Shown: positions 1-10,600 of the stretch, one piece after another
Position numbering within the stretch: the stretch's first letter is position 1
How the letters are laid out: each line of letters starts with the position of its first letter
Assembly: GCA_951394045.1 (NCBI GenBank)
Contig: OX595985.1
Location: 2,728,001 to 2,792,000, forward strand
DNA length: 64,000 nucleotides
DNA from: Nitzschia sp. DOCU1
Lineage: Eukaryota; Bacillariophyta; Bacillariophyceae; Bacillariales; Bacillariaceae
Direction of reading: 5' to 3'
Translations under genes and position numbers: made by a program
The notes under the pieces: model-generated
Database searches by the model: none
Told to the model about the DNA's origin: nothing
What the model saw: only the letters and a program-made list of their open reading frames with translations

Positions 1-2037
1 AGCGATGAGACGGCTATAACGAAGGACAACGCCTACACTACGAATAGTCGTGGTGTGAAGAGACTTCGGAAATCTACTACTGGATGGCATTTCAAAGTCC
101 GATGGCACGATGGAAGAGAAAACTGGGTGCCTCTGTCAGTTCTCAAGGAATCGAATCCAGTGGACGTGGCGGAGTATGTCCAAGCAAGAGGGTTGAACTC
201 TGAGCCAGCATTCATGTGGTGGGTCCCGTACACACTTCGGAAACGAGATGTACTTGTGTCGGCCGTCAAGGCGAGAGTGAAGAAGACCACTCACAAGTAT
301 GGTATTGAGATGCCTAGAAGTGTGGAGCATGCTAGAGCTCTGGACGCAAAGAACGGCAACGACTACTGGGAGCAATCAATCAAGAAGGAGATGCGAAATG
401 TTGGCGTCGCCTTTGAGATTCTTGGACCCGATGCCAAACCACCGCCTGGCTGGAACAAAGCTTCGGGCCACATGGTGTTCGATGTGAAGATGTCTTTGGA
501 GAGAAAGAGTCGCTGGGTACTTGATGGTCATTTGACTGACAGGCCCGACTTTATCTCAACCTATGCTGGTGTTGTTTCTCGCGAGAGTGTCCGAATTGCT
601 TTGACCTACGCCGCACTCAATGGGATCGATGTGTGGGCCGCCGACATTCGCAACGCCTACATCCAAGCACCAAGTTCGCAGAAGGACTACGTAATCTGCG
701 GGCCTGAGTTTGGATTGGAAAATGTTGGCAGAATTGCGCTCATACGTCGTGCTCTTTATGGAGGAAAGACTGCTGGACGTGACTTCAGGTGCCACTTGCG
801 AGAGTGTATGGATCATCTTGGGTTCCAATCGTGTCGTGCCGATCCGGACGTTTGGATGCGCCCAGCCGTGAAGCACGATGGAACTGAGATCTGGGAGTAT
901 GTTCTACTCTACACGGACGACACTCTTGTGATTAGCGAACGAGGCGAAGAGATACTACGAAAGGAGATTGGAAAGTATTTCGAGCTTAAAGAGGAATCAA
1001 TCGGACCTCCAACGATCTACCTGGGAGGACGAATGAGGAAGGTTACTCTCTCGAATGGTCTCTATGCTTGGGCTTTCGGATCATCACAGTATGTCCAGGC
1101 ATCCGTGAAGAACGTCGAGGAGCAGTTGAAGTCAAAGTCGAAGCCACCACTACCAGCCAACGCAACAGCCCCGCTATCAACCAACTATCGACCTGAAGTT
1201 GATGTCTCACCGGAACTTGGTAAGGAGGATGCGTCCTACTATCAATCGCTGATTGGTGTCCTTCGGTGGATTGTTGAGTTGGGTCGTGTCGATATATGCT
1301 GTGAAGGCTCCATGATGTCGTCCCACCTTGCACTACCACGTGAAGGACATCTGGAGCAAGTACTGCGAATCTTTGGATATCTCAAGAAGCACCACAACGC
1401 TGAGTTGGTGTTCGATCCGTCAGAGCCAGAGATCGATCGTAGTTTGTTTGAGCGAAAGGATTGGTCAGCATCCGAAATGAGTTTTGAGAAGGAAGAACTG
1501 CCCATCAACATGCCGCAACCTCGTGGCTTTGGATTCATCCTCCGAGCTTTTGTCGATGCGGATCATGCTACCGATTCAATGACACGAAAGTCAAGAACTG
1601 GTTTCCTTGTCTTCCTGAACAGCGCCCTTGTTTACTGGATGTCTCGGAAACAGACCAGTGTCGAGACGAGTTCTTTTGGATCCGAGTTCACTGCGATGAA
1701 GCAGTGTACTGAATATCTTCGTGGACTTCGATACAAGCTCAGGATGATGGGAATTCCTTGCGACGAGCCTGTGTATGTCTATGGAGACAACAAGTCCGTT
1801 CTGTGCAATACCACTATGCCAGATTCGACCTTGAAAAAGAAGTCTGAGAGTATTGCCTACCACCATATTCGGGAAGGAGTTGCCCGAGATGAGTGGCGCA
1901 CTGCGTACGTCAACACGCACCAAAACCCTGCTGATCTCCTTACTAAGCCGTTGCCTTCAGGGGAGAAACGTTCCAGCTTCATTCGAATGCTTCTGCATCA
2001 CCTTGCTCCCGAAAAGAGCAATGCATCAGTGGACTAG
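1..2037 (+). CDS. Ty1/copia Pol polyprotein, C-terminal part (reverse transcriptase and RNase H), 5' truncated by the window edge
   Basis: The reading frame is open from base 1, so the true start lies upstream; no internal start should be taken as the N-terminus. A short stretch near the beginning (WHFKVRWHDGRENW) looks chromodomain-like. The RVT_2 reverse transcriptase follows, with WAADIRNAYIQAP and the catalytic box LLYTDDTLV (YTDD instead of the usual YVDD). The RNase H carries FVDADHATD, the glutamate in SFGSEFTAMKQ, VYGDNKSV and the conserved tail NPADLLTKPL. There is no stop or frameshift over 678 codons, so this copy may be recent or still active. It makes cDNA from the element RNA in cytoplasmic virus-like particles, as known for the family. 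Confidence 0.92.
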   Translation, partial: SDETAITKDNAYTTNSRGVKRLRKSTTGWHFKVRWHDGRENWVPLSVLKESNPVDVAEYVQARGLNSEPAFMWWVPYTLRKRDVLVSAVKARVKKTTHKYGIEMPRSVEHARALDAKNGNDYWEQSIKKEMRNVGVAFEILGPDAKPPPGWNKASGHMVFDVKMSLERKSRWVLDGHLTDRPDFISTYAGVVSRESVRIALTYAALNGIDVWAADIRNAYIQAPSSQKDYVICGPEFGLENVGRIALIRRALYGGKTAGRDFRCHLRECMDHLGFQSCRADPDVWMRPAVKHDGTEIWEYVLLYTDDTLVISERGEEILRKEIGKYFELKEESIGPPTIYLGGRMRKVTLSNGLYAWAFGSSQYVQASVKNVEEQLKSKSKPPLPANATAPLSTNYRPEVDVSPELGKEDASYYQSLIGVLRWIVELGRVDICCEGSMMSSHLALPREGHLEQVLRIFGYLKKHHNAELVFDPSEPEIDRSLFERKDWSASEMSFEKEELPINMPQPRGFGFILRAFVDADHATDSMTRKSRTGFLVFLNSALVYWMSRKQTSVETSSFGSEFTAMKQCTEYLRGLRYKLRMMGIPCDEPVYVYGDNKSVLCNTTMPDSTLKKKSESIAYHHIREGVARDEWRTAYVNTHQNPADLLTKPLPSGEKRSSFIRMLLHHLAPEKSNASVD

Positions 2038-2237
2038 GTCTTGTCCTTGTGACTGAACCACTGACGTGGTGGAAGTAGGCTCGTCATGGCCGAACCACCG
2101 AAATGGGAGGTTTGATTTTTCCTGCCCAAACAATGACAATGACAACAACTTTTATTTTATATGCTTTGCACCCCCGTCACCACGACTGATGTTTTCGACC
2201 AAACGACCTCGCTCGCGTGCAGGCCGTTTGAGGGGAG

Positions 2238-2545
2238 TGTTTTAGTACGTCTGTCTTCCGCTCTCTTCGGAGAAATGCTTTAGCGCGAGGCAAACGAGAC
2301 CCACGGAGAGAATGTTGGGGCGATTCCGAACGGCCAACCGGACCCACATTCTACGACCCCTTTGTTACCGTAGTGTCGAATAACGCGTCATAAGGTGATA
2401 TTATCGTTGTATATATAATTCTTTTTAAGTACCAAACTTTTAAGCGAATATTTGGCGACCGAAGGCCCTACCCACCAGTCCATCTAGTCCTCGATTGCCA
2501 CTCACCCTTCGGTCATCCTCAGGGGGTGTGTCACGTCCCCACATT
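2238..2545 (+). repeat. probable 3' LTR
   Basis: It starts with TG directly after the purine tract AGGGGAG, the expected position for plus-strand priming. It contains a TATA-like stretch (ttgtatatataattc near 2410) that could serve transcription start or polyadenylation. The end is uncertain: CA-type ends are possible near 2520 and near 2543. The matching 5' LTR would settle it. Confidence 0.6.
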
Positions 2546-2578
2546 CCTACCCCAACCAAGCAACGTCACCTTTGAGCA

Positions 2579-5140
2579 ATGGATGGTCAGATTGCCTTTT
2601 CTGACTCCTCGTTAGCCAACCCTTCACAATTTTCCAAGAGTTCCAACATGCCACCTTCCAACCTACCCAATCCAGCTCCAGACCTGGCACTATGGCAGGA
2701 TACTTCATTTCACTTCTCACTAGATGCTCGCTGCATGGATAGGTTCATCAACAGATACCTAGGACAAAAGGTGATTGATGGGCTAGTCGCCGCCGCCGAA
2801 AGATTAAGAATCCAGATCCCTGATTGCAATATCCTCTGGCTCACCAACCATGCTGGCAGGTACCAGCAATATGCTGATCCAGATGACCGAAAAACACAGG
2901 AACAACTTCAACAAGCATGTTTTGCAGGGTTGTCGACAGAGGAACGGGATACACAGTTCCTGTCCAAATACCACAAGGAGGTGGCTTCTTCCCCTCGCTT
3001 TCGTGGTTCCAGTCTCAAGCCCACAACCACCAATTCCTACGAGGATAAGCTAGGCAAGCTTTGGATGTTCCTAGCAATGTTGGGCGATTACGAGAGTATG
3101 TTGATTCTTCTTGCAACACCCCCCATTGCATTTATTCCATCCATAAATGCAGACCACCTTAAGGCATATTGCGACCATCGATTTCTGCTAAAGAAGTCCC
3201 CACTGTTCTGCCCCAATACAAGCGATCAACCACTCTGTGATGTTCATGATGTACCAATTCTTGCAGAAGGTGGAACCTTCAACCACCACCGGTTTCAAAG
3301 TTTATTTGCGGCTGTCACCTTTCTATGCACCAAGCACAAGAATGGTGGGAACTACACCCCTCGCTGCGAAAACTGCTTCAACCATTTTCTCCACCGTCAA
3401 CTGACTCCCTGCCAATATCACCCAATCCAGAACTTCTGTAACACAGGCAATCCAATTTGCTCTGATGTAGCTAAAATGCTAAGAAAGTGGCTTATGGCCG
3501 AGAACAACCGGCGAAACTACTGTGTCCGAAAACGTGACGTACTTCTTCCCTCCGATCTTGTGGACATTCACCACCATGTTACCCAGGTTGACTTCCACAT
3601 CACCCAGTTCCAATTTTATGTGATGTTACTCAATGCCCTTGATGGGGCCCTCCGATTTGATGGTTTGCACGACGTATCTTTTCAGGATTTTGAGAAAGAC
3701 GAACATCGGCAACTTTGGCAAGTCAATAGTCACTGTGGAATTAAGTACCTGGTTCAAGGTGTAAAGGAGAAAAACGACAACCAGGTTCACCTCTACAAAA
3801 TTTCCTTTAAAGATGACTTTCCCGAGCAATGCTATCTCCGCCATCTCCTTATTTTCATTCACTGTGCAACTCATGACTCAGGTCACGTTTTCCGACGTCA
3901 CGTTTTTGCACATTCAGGCAACCCCGCACCCGGCAACGTTGACAATGAACCACCCATAGGGGACGACCACCCTGTGCCTCATCAATCATTCCACAACTGG
4001 ATCTGCTCACGTCTCCGCCTAAACTGCCGCCACACTCTCAAACCTGGCCTGCTGAAGTGGGGCACTCATTCCCTAAGGCGTACCTTTTATTTCTTCTGGG
4101 CACTGGGTGGTGGCGAGTTCGAAGCCGCCAAGAGAAACGCTCGCCACAAGGACACTGCTACTGCCCTTGGCTACCAGGCGGACTCTGCAGTCCTAGTTCG
4201 GGAAATCCATTCCAACCCCAAAGCAGCCATTATACAACGAATTTGGCCAGCACAAGAGCGCCTCTTGTGCCAAGGCGGACACTCCCTTATGCGAATTCAC
4301 CAATTTTCTGCAGACATCCCAATCGAGCTAGGTGGACTTTCAGAAGCGGCAAGTTATTTTGTTACCAAAATGCTGGGTGTGCCTAGCAACAGCCCCATCT
4401 ATCGCAATGCGGGGCAGTTGTGCCAACTATCCTACACCAGAAAATTTACAGACAACAGGGCTAAAGCCTCATACCTGGAGTGGGTCGAGGAAAGTTTAAA
4501 CCCAGATCAACGCCAAAAAGCTTTATCCCTTTTTCACAATGCGGTGGAAGAGGAGGTATCTTTACAATTGCAAGGCAGTTCCCCTGAATCTACTGCTCCA
4601 AGTCCTGCAGCTGCACGAGGTACCATCCAACCATCCCCGACAGATGAACACAAGCCAGCAGCCAGCAATGCCTCCCAAGCAACCACTCCCTCACCACTAC
4701 CTCCCACGCTACCAGGTTTCCACTTTACAGGTGTCACTGACCACGGATCAATTATTCCTCTGGAAATACTAGTCAACGCAGGTACAACCACAACAGGTAG
4801 AGTTCAATACAAAGTCAAGCCTGACATCCTTCCAAGGCTTTCAGGGCACCATGGTGAATTGGTGATCAGGGTTCTGTATAGACTCATGCATGAGGTTGCC
4901 AGCATTGCTTTTGACGGTCAGCAGCCACCTGTACCCTTCGACCTACTCTACGAACAAGGGCGCAAAAAATGTCGACCTTCCAGACACATTTTCAAGAAGT
5001 ACCTCAACACACTGCACCTTTGTATCCGAGTTTGTCATTCCAACAATATCAACAGCTTCATTGATGCTAACCCATCTTGGTGTATCAGCAATCCCCCTGT
5101 TTGCATCAAATGCTACCCACGAGTCCTACCCTCTAGTTAA
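2579..5140 (+). CDS. Crypton-like tyrosine recombinase
   Basis: Protein of 853 aa with the catalytic signature of tyrosine recombinases: Arg359 in GALRFDGL, His497 and Arg500 in THSLRRT, His523 in ARHKD and the candidate nucleophile Tyr532 in ALGYQAD. The spacings (HxxR, then H nine residues before Y) fit the family well. Such enzymes cut and rejoin DNA through a 3'-phosphotyrosine; in Crypton elements this is the only transposition enzyme. The N-terminal 340 residues contain several Cys/His pairs, and the C-terminal 250 residues are Pro/Ser-rich followed by a possible DNA-binding part; neither was recognised. No reverse transcriptase lies next to it, which argues against a DIRS or Ngaro retroelement. 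ATG at 2579 is the first in frame. The ORF is intact and is followed within 110 bp by the 181-bp satellite. Confidence 0.8.
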   Translation: MDGQIAFSDSSLANPSQFSKSSNMPPSNLPNPAPDLALWQDTSFHFSLDARCMDRFINRYLGQKVIDGLVAAAERLRIQIPDCNILWLTNHAGRYQQYADPDDRKTQEQLQQACFAGLSTEERDTQFLSKYHKEVASSPRFRGSSLKPTTTNSYEDKLGKLWMFLAMLGDYESMLILLATPPIAFIPSINADHLKAYCDHRFLLKKSPLFCPNTSDQPLCDVHDVPILAEGGTFNHHRFQSLFAAVTFLCTKHKNGGNYTPRCENCFNHFLHRQLTPCQYHPIQNFCNTGNPICSDVAKMLRKWLMAENNRRNYCVRKRDVLLPSDLVDIHHHVTQVDFHITQFQFYVMLLNALDGALRFDGLHDVSFQDFEKDEHRQLWQVNSHCGIKYLVQGVKEKNDNQVHLYKISFKDDFPEQCYLRHLLIFIHCATHDSGHVFRRHVFAHSGNPAPGNVDNEPPIGDDHPVPHQSFHNWICSRLRLNCRHTLKPGLLKWGTHSLRRTFYFFWALGGGEFEAAKRNARHKDTATALGYQADSAVLVREIHSNPKAAIIQRIWPAQERLLCQGGHSLMRIHQFSADIPIELGGLSEAASYFVTKMLGVPSNSPIYRNAGQLCQLSYTRKFTDNRAKASYLEWVEESLNPDQRQKALSLFHNAVEEEVSLQLQGSSPESTAPSPAAARGTIQPSPTDEHKPAASNASQATTPSPLPPTLPGFHFTGVTDHGSIIPLEILVNAGTTTTGRVQYKVKPDILPRLSGHHGELVIRVLYRLMHEVASIAFDGQQPPVPFDLLYEQGRKKCRPSRHIFKKYLNTLHLCIRVCHSNNINSFIDANPSWCISNPPVCIKCYPRVLPSS

Positions 5141-5249
5141 TTCCAGGACCTTGACCTTCCACCCTGTTCCGAGTTTGAACCCCCCCAACAATTCAAAGGA
5201 GTACATCATTTAATGAACCAAACACACTATAGCAACGTAGCAGTCCAAT

Positions 5250-7340
5250 CCAATAACAAGTAATGGTCCAACCTTAGTATACCATTTCAACAGGTTGCTA
5301 TCCACTTTTTAGCAATCTATTAGTAGAATTCACTAAGCTAGCTACCAAAGAGCACGTTTTTGCTCGTTTCTACGAGGTTTTTCGCCTATCCACACATTTT
5401 TGACAACTAGCTGAGACCCAAGGGTCAAATCCAATAACGAGTAATGGTCCAACCTTAGTATACCATTTCAACAGGTTGCTATCCACTTTTTAGCAATCTA
5501 TTAGTAGAATTCACTAAGCTAGCTGCCAAAGAGCACGTTTTTGCTCGTTTCTACGAGGTTTTTCGCCTATCCACACATTTTTGACAACTAGTCGACACCC
5601 AAGGGTCAAATCCAAAAACGAGTAATGGTCCAACCTTAGTATACCATTTCCACAGGTTGCTATCCACTTTTTAGCAATCTATTAGTAGAATTCACTAAGC
5701 TAGCTACCAAATAGCACGTTTTTGCTCGTTTCTACGAGCTTTTCACATTTTTGACAACTAGCTGAGACCCAAGGGTCAAATCCAATAACGAGTAATGGTC
5801 CAACCTTAGTATACCATTTCCACAGGTTGCTATCCACTTTTTAGCAATCTATTAGTAGAATTCACTAAGCTAGCTGCCAAAGAGCACGTTTTTGCTCGTT
5901 TCTACGAGGTTTTTCGCCTATCCACACATTTTTGACAACTAGTCGACACCCAAGGGTCAAATCCAAAAACGAGTAATGGTCCAACCTTAGTATACCATTT
6001 CCACAGGTTGCTATCCACTTTTTAGCAATCTATTAGTAGAATTCACTAAGCTAGCTACCAAATAGCACGTTTTTGCTCGTTTCTACGAGCTTTTCCGCCC
6101 ATCCACACATTTTTGACAACTAGCTGACACCCAAGGGTCAAATCCAATAACGAGTAATGGTCCAACCTTAGTATACCATTTCCACAGGTTGCTATCCACT
6201 TTTTAGCAATCTATTAGTAGAATTCACTAAGCTAGCTACCAAATAGCACGTTTTTGCTCGTTTCTACGAGCTTTTCCGCCCATCCACACATTTTTGACAA
6301 CTAGCTGACACCCAAGGGTCAAATCCAATAACGAGTAATGGTCCAACCTTAGTATACCATTTCCACAGGTTGCTATCCACTTTTTAGCAATCTATTAGTA
6401 GAATTCACTAAGCTAGCTGCCAAAGAGCACGTTTTTGCTCGTTTCTACGAGGTTTTTCGCCTATCCACACATTTTTGACAACTAGTCGACACCCAAGGGT
6501 CAAATCCAAAAACGAGTAATGGTCCAACCTTAGTATACCATTTCCACAGGTTGCTATCCACTTTTTAGCAATCTATTAGTAGAATTCACTAAGCTAGCTA
6601 CCAAATAGCACGTTTTTGCTCGTTTCTACGAGCTTTTCCGCCCATCCACACATTTTTGACAACTAGCTGACACCCAAGGGTCAAATCCAATAACGAGTAA
6701 TGGTCCAACCTTAGTATACCATTTCCACAGGTTGCTATCCACTTTTTAGCAATCTATTAGTAGAATTCACTAAGCTAGCTACCAAATAGCACGTTTTTGC
6801 TCGTTTCTACGAGCTTTTCCGCCCATCCACACATTTTTGACAACTAGCTGACACCCAAGGGTCAAATCCAATAACGAGTAATGGTCCAACCTTAGTATAC
6901 CATTTCCACAGGTTGCTATCCACTTTTTAGCAATCTATTAGTAGAATTCACTAAGCTAGCTGCCAAAGAGCACGTTTTTGCTCGTTTCTACGAGCTTTTC
7001 CGCCTATCCACACATTTTTGACAACTAGTCGACACCCAAGGGTCAAATCCAATAACGAGTAACGGTCCAACCTTAGTATACCATTTCAACAGGTTGCTAT
7101 CCACTTTTTAGCAATCTATTAGTAGATTTCACTAAGCTAGCTGCCAAAGAGCACGTTTTTTGCTCGTTTCTACGAGCTTTTCCGCCTATCCACACATTTT
7201 TGACAACTAGTCGACACCCAAGGGTCAAATCCAATAACGAGTAATGGTCCAACCTTAGTATACCATTTCAACAGGTTGCTATCCACTTTTTAGCAATCTA
7301 TTAGTAGATTTCACTAAGCTAGCTACCAAAGAGCACGTTT
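5250..7340. repeat. 181-bp satellite array, about 11.6 copies with higher-order structure
   Basis: Units starting CCAATAACGAG or CCAAAAACGAG begin at 5250, 5431, 5612, 5782, 5963, 6144, 6325, 6506, 6687, 6868, 7049 and 7231. The period is 181 bp, with one unit of 170 and one of 182. Two variants occur. Type B has CTGCCAAAGAG, GAGGTTTTTCGCC and GTCGACACC; type A has CTACCAAATAG, GAGCTTTTC and GCTGACACC. Units 4-6 and 7-9 both read B-A-A, a 543-bp higher-order repeat. Each unit contains small hairpins: TTGCTA/TAGCAA, GAGCA/TGCTC and CTCGT/ACGAG. No coding potential was seen. Confidence 0.93.
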
Positions 7341-7341
7341 T

Positions 7342-7600
7342 TACCAAATGGATTCGTTTCTGAGTGGACCAAATGGATTTGTCTTAATGCACGCTACCCC
7401 GTCGACCAAATGGATTAGTCTTAACGCACGCTACCCCGTCGGTCAAAGGCCACCCACCAGTTCGACTTCCTGGATCACCATTTATGACCGGACCAAATGG
7501 ATTCGTTTCTGAGTGGACCAAATGGATTCGTCTTAACGCATGCTACCCCGTCGGTCAAAGGCCACCTACCAGTTCGACTGCTAGGATCACCATCCATTGT
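7342..7600. repeat. two degenerate direct repeats of about 150 bp, with GGCCACC-ACCAGTT half-sites
   Basis: Both copies start GACCAAATGGATTCG. They include CGCTACCCCGTCG or a close variant and end with GGCCACCCACCAGTTCGAC (near 7448) or GGCCACCTACCAGTTCGAC (near 7560). The last segment is the reverse complement of the AACTGGTAGGTGGCC half of the stem-loops at 12.0 kb, so the half-site also occurs here in inverted orientation. The remaining bases up to 7686 hold only a short CTAGTAGGA repeat. Confidence 0.8.
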
Positions 7601-7686
7601 AAGTCCAAACAACTACATGGCTAGTAGGATTAACTAAATGGCTAGTAGGACTAACACATATACTAAAACCATTACTGTTTGGAATC

Positions 7687-10600
7687 CTATACCGGCACAG
7701 GCTCCCACTCGGTTGATCCAAAATACTTTACCATGGGTGCACCCTCGTTGGAAAGTCTGAACAATGACTGTCCTATGAAATACCGGTCAAACTTCTGGCA
7801 AAGACGACCATCCCTTGACTCGCAAAGGATATTCTCGACCTCATCCAGGTGAATGGGCCTAGTACCCACCGAAAGGGATGTTCTTATGTCCTCTAGGACC
7901 TGTGTCATATCCTCTTTCCCTATACCCGCCATCAGAAGGTGGTCGTGCCCCCCGCTCCCCTCCAGTGGGACGAAGACACTGCGCAATTGTTTCCGCGCCT
8001 TCACGCCAAGTCCCAAGTGAGCATCAGCTTGCACACACAGCATCAGACGGAAACCGCCCAGTTGACACAATATTCTCGCCTTTATATTTTGGTTGGTGTG
8101 CAGCAATGTTGTTGTGACATTTTCCATATTCGGTTCCACGATTTGGTTGATGTTTGACGCAAGTAAACGCAGCTCCTCCACCACAAAGTCCACCAGTTCC
8201 TTTTTGGGATCAACGTCTGTCCCAAAAGTTACCGCAAAATCAATAGCCGCCGGTCCGAATCGTGGGGTCGACCCACCAATCATCCGTGCACAGGGTTTCT
8301 TGTCCTCGAACAATATGGTTGCCACGCGGTAGTACTCAAAAATAGGGTAGTTCACGTCGAAGTCAGGGTTTCTCAACATTTGCTGGCAGACCTGGTGAAA
8401 ATTCACGAAGCTGTTCTGCCACACCAGGACTAACACCAGCTGGTAGAGACCTGAGACTGGCACTCTCAACTTCGTTTTGAGTTCCAAAATGTCCGACAAA
8501 GCTAGGGACATCCAGAATCCACGACCGATTCCTGTCAGCAGGGTGAAGCTTCCGTCGGCGTCCCATGGAGTCATAGCCGACAACGAGAAATCGTCCACAC
8601 AGTACCACCGTGGGATGTTTTTTCCTTGGTACCCGCCTTGGTGTGCCTCCACCCAACGCACGTAAGCCTGGTCCAGACTGTTGAGGTAAGTGCTAGCGGC
8701 CAGCATGACCTTGTTCACAGCCGATGCCTTGGCTCCGTAGTAATCGCCAATGTTGCGGCGATAGCCCGTGATCAACTTCAGAGACCAAAGCGAGTCGGTC
8801 GCATCCACCAGATTGATCACTTTGACAACAACCCGGTCGTACGAGGGCCTGTGATCGTTGAATTGATCACGGTGTTCCTCACCCCCCTCTCCAGCAGATA
8901 AATTCAACAACTGTAAGGTGACGAACTCCACGTCAGACTTGCCAGAATAAAAATAGTCGGCGAGATGCGACGCATAATCCTGATAGCGGCGGTGGTTGAT
9001 TGTAACCGGTAGCTTGAGACAGTCAGACATTTCTCTCCCCATTGGACACAGTCCATCCAATAGTTGCCCGATGACTTTTCTCACCAAGTGGTCTTCAGGT
9101 TCAGTGTCGGAGAATACCTCGGTGCCGCAAAGCGTCCTTGGCCGAAAGCTCCCATCCGGTAGGGCATCGTACACCTGTCCTCCATTCATTACGTCGATGC
9201 GCCGGCCTCCAGATCTTTTCTCCTGTCGACCGCCCTTTTTTTTCAGGAAATTGAAAAGACAATCAAGCCCCTTGTACTGGCTGCCCTCTTCCGGGAAGTG
9301 TCGTTTAAATATACTACTTTCCGGGCGTGCCACGTAAAATTCATTGCCCACCATTGCACGGGGGCATTGGTCGCCAACAACAATAAGAGGCGCATCCGAA
9401 CGTTCGAAGTGTTCGGGAGGACAGTCACCCATGTTTTGATATTGGTGGTTGTATTCGCCCAGTTTGCGTGCGAAATACACCTCCACCGGAGCGTGGTACA
9501 GCATAATAATGTCTTCGGTCCGCCTTACCACCAGGCGGTGATGAAGTTTCCTGGTTTCCTCCAATGTTGCAACGCGAAGGGGTTTACTGTCTTCAAGTGA
9601 CGGGTCCCCTTGGCAGCTCGGACTTGCGGTCGGGCTCTGGGTGGGGGTGGGTCGGTGAGCCACTGACACTGCCTTGGTGAGGGCACGACGGTCCTTATCA
9701 AAAAGTGATGGGGCTGCTTGGAGACTTGCAAGAACAGCGGTGGGCACTGGCAGTTGCCGTCGACTACGCTCTCCAATCTTGATTTCCACCTCGGTGCTTT
9801 GCTTGCGGTAGGACGTAAGACGATTGATAGTCATGGATGACTCTTTCCTCTTATCTAGCTCCATTGTCACGGCCAGCCTGACCAACGTTCTCTGAGCTGG
9901 CCATTGACGTTCGTCCATTTTGGAGCATGCACGAAGGAAATGTGTCTTCAACTGAACATTCAAGTCTTGCTTGTATTCGAAGAAAGATTGCGATTTAGAC
10001 CGCGCAGAGACCTTTTGGCGGATTGTCGCGGGGTCGTCGAGGAGCTCCCTCATCATGGTCTTATTCTCGATGATTACATCGTGGGTCGGACACATCATCA
10101 GAAGGTCTTGACAGGACTCAAGGACCATACGCTTGGTGGAACAATCCAAAAAAATCAGGGTAAATAGCTTCTTCATCACATCCTCGTCCTCAAATATCTC
10201 AGTACGAAGAACTGGCTCAAAACAACACTGCATCGTCCTCCAGGCTAGCTGGAGAATTTTTTGACGTTCAACCAGATTCCTCCAAGAAGACAGCTCTGTG
10301 AAAAGTTTAGAAACAAGGCGGTCCTTCTCCGAATGTCTGTTGGGACCGGTAAATTTTTTTTTTTTGGGCAAAGGACCAAGCGTACTGCTATCGGTCGCGT
10401 CGTCGGTGGCCATGCTGTAGGTTCCTCCTTCGCCTTGGCTCCAGCTGGTGTCGTCGAAATCCTCCTCCTCGTAGTCGCCTTCGTCGTCGTAGTTGTCTGT
10501 GGATTCTTCCTCATCGTCATCGGAATCCGAATCATTCGCCTCGTTCTGGATGGTTGTAGTATTACCAGACCCACCTGCCAATCTAGATACGTGCGAGTGA

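Larger units (their letters stand above)
1..2545 (+). mobile_element. 3' part of a Ty1/copia LTR retrotransposon (CoDi-like)
   Basis: The element runs in from the left window edge. It contains the copia-type reverse transcriptase and RNase H, then about 200 bp of 3' untranslated sequence, a purine tract (AGGGGAG, 2231-2237) and a probable LTR starting TGTTTTAG at 2238. Gag, protease and integrase lie outside the window. The right end near 2520-2545 is approximate because the 5' LTR is not visible for comparison. Assignment to the diatom CoDi lineage is inference from the order RT then RNase H and the host type. Confidence 0.85.

Noticed and set aside
2579..5140. DIRS/Ngaro retroelement recombinase
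   Set aside because: No reverse transcriptase of that class lies beside it; the nearest RT belongs to the copia element upstream with its own LTR.
5250..7340. CRISPR-like array
   Set aside because: The units are contiguous 181-bp satellites without unique spacers, and the genome is eukaryotic.
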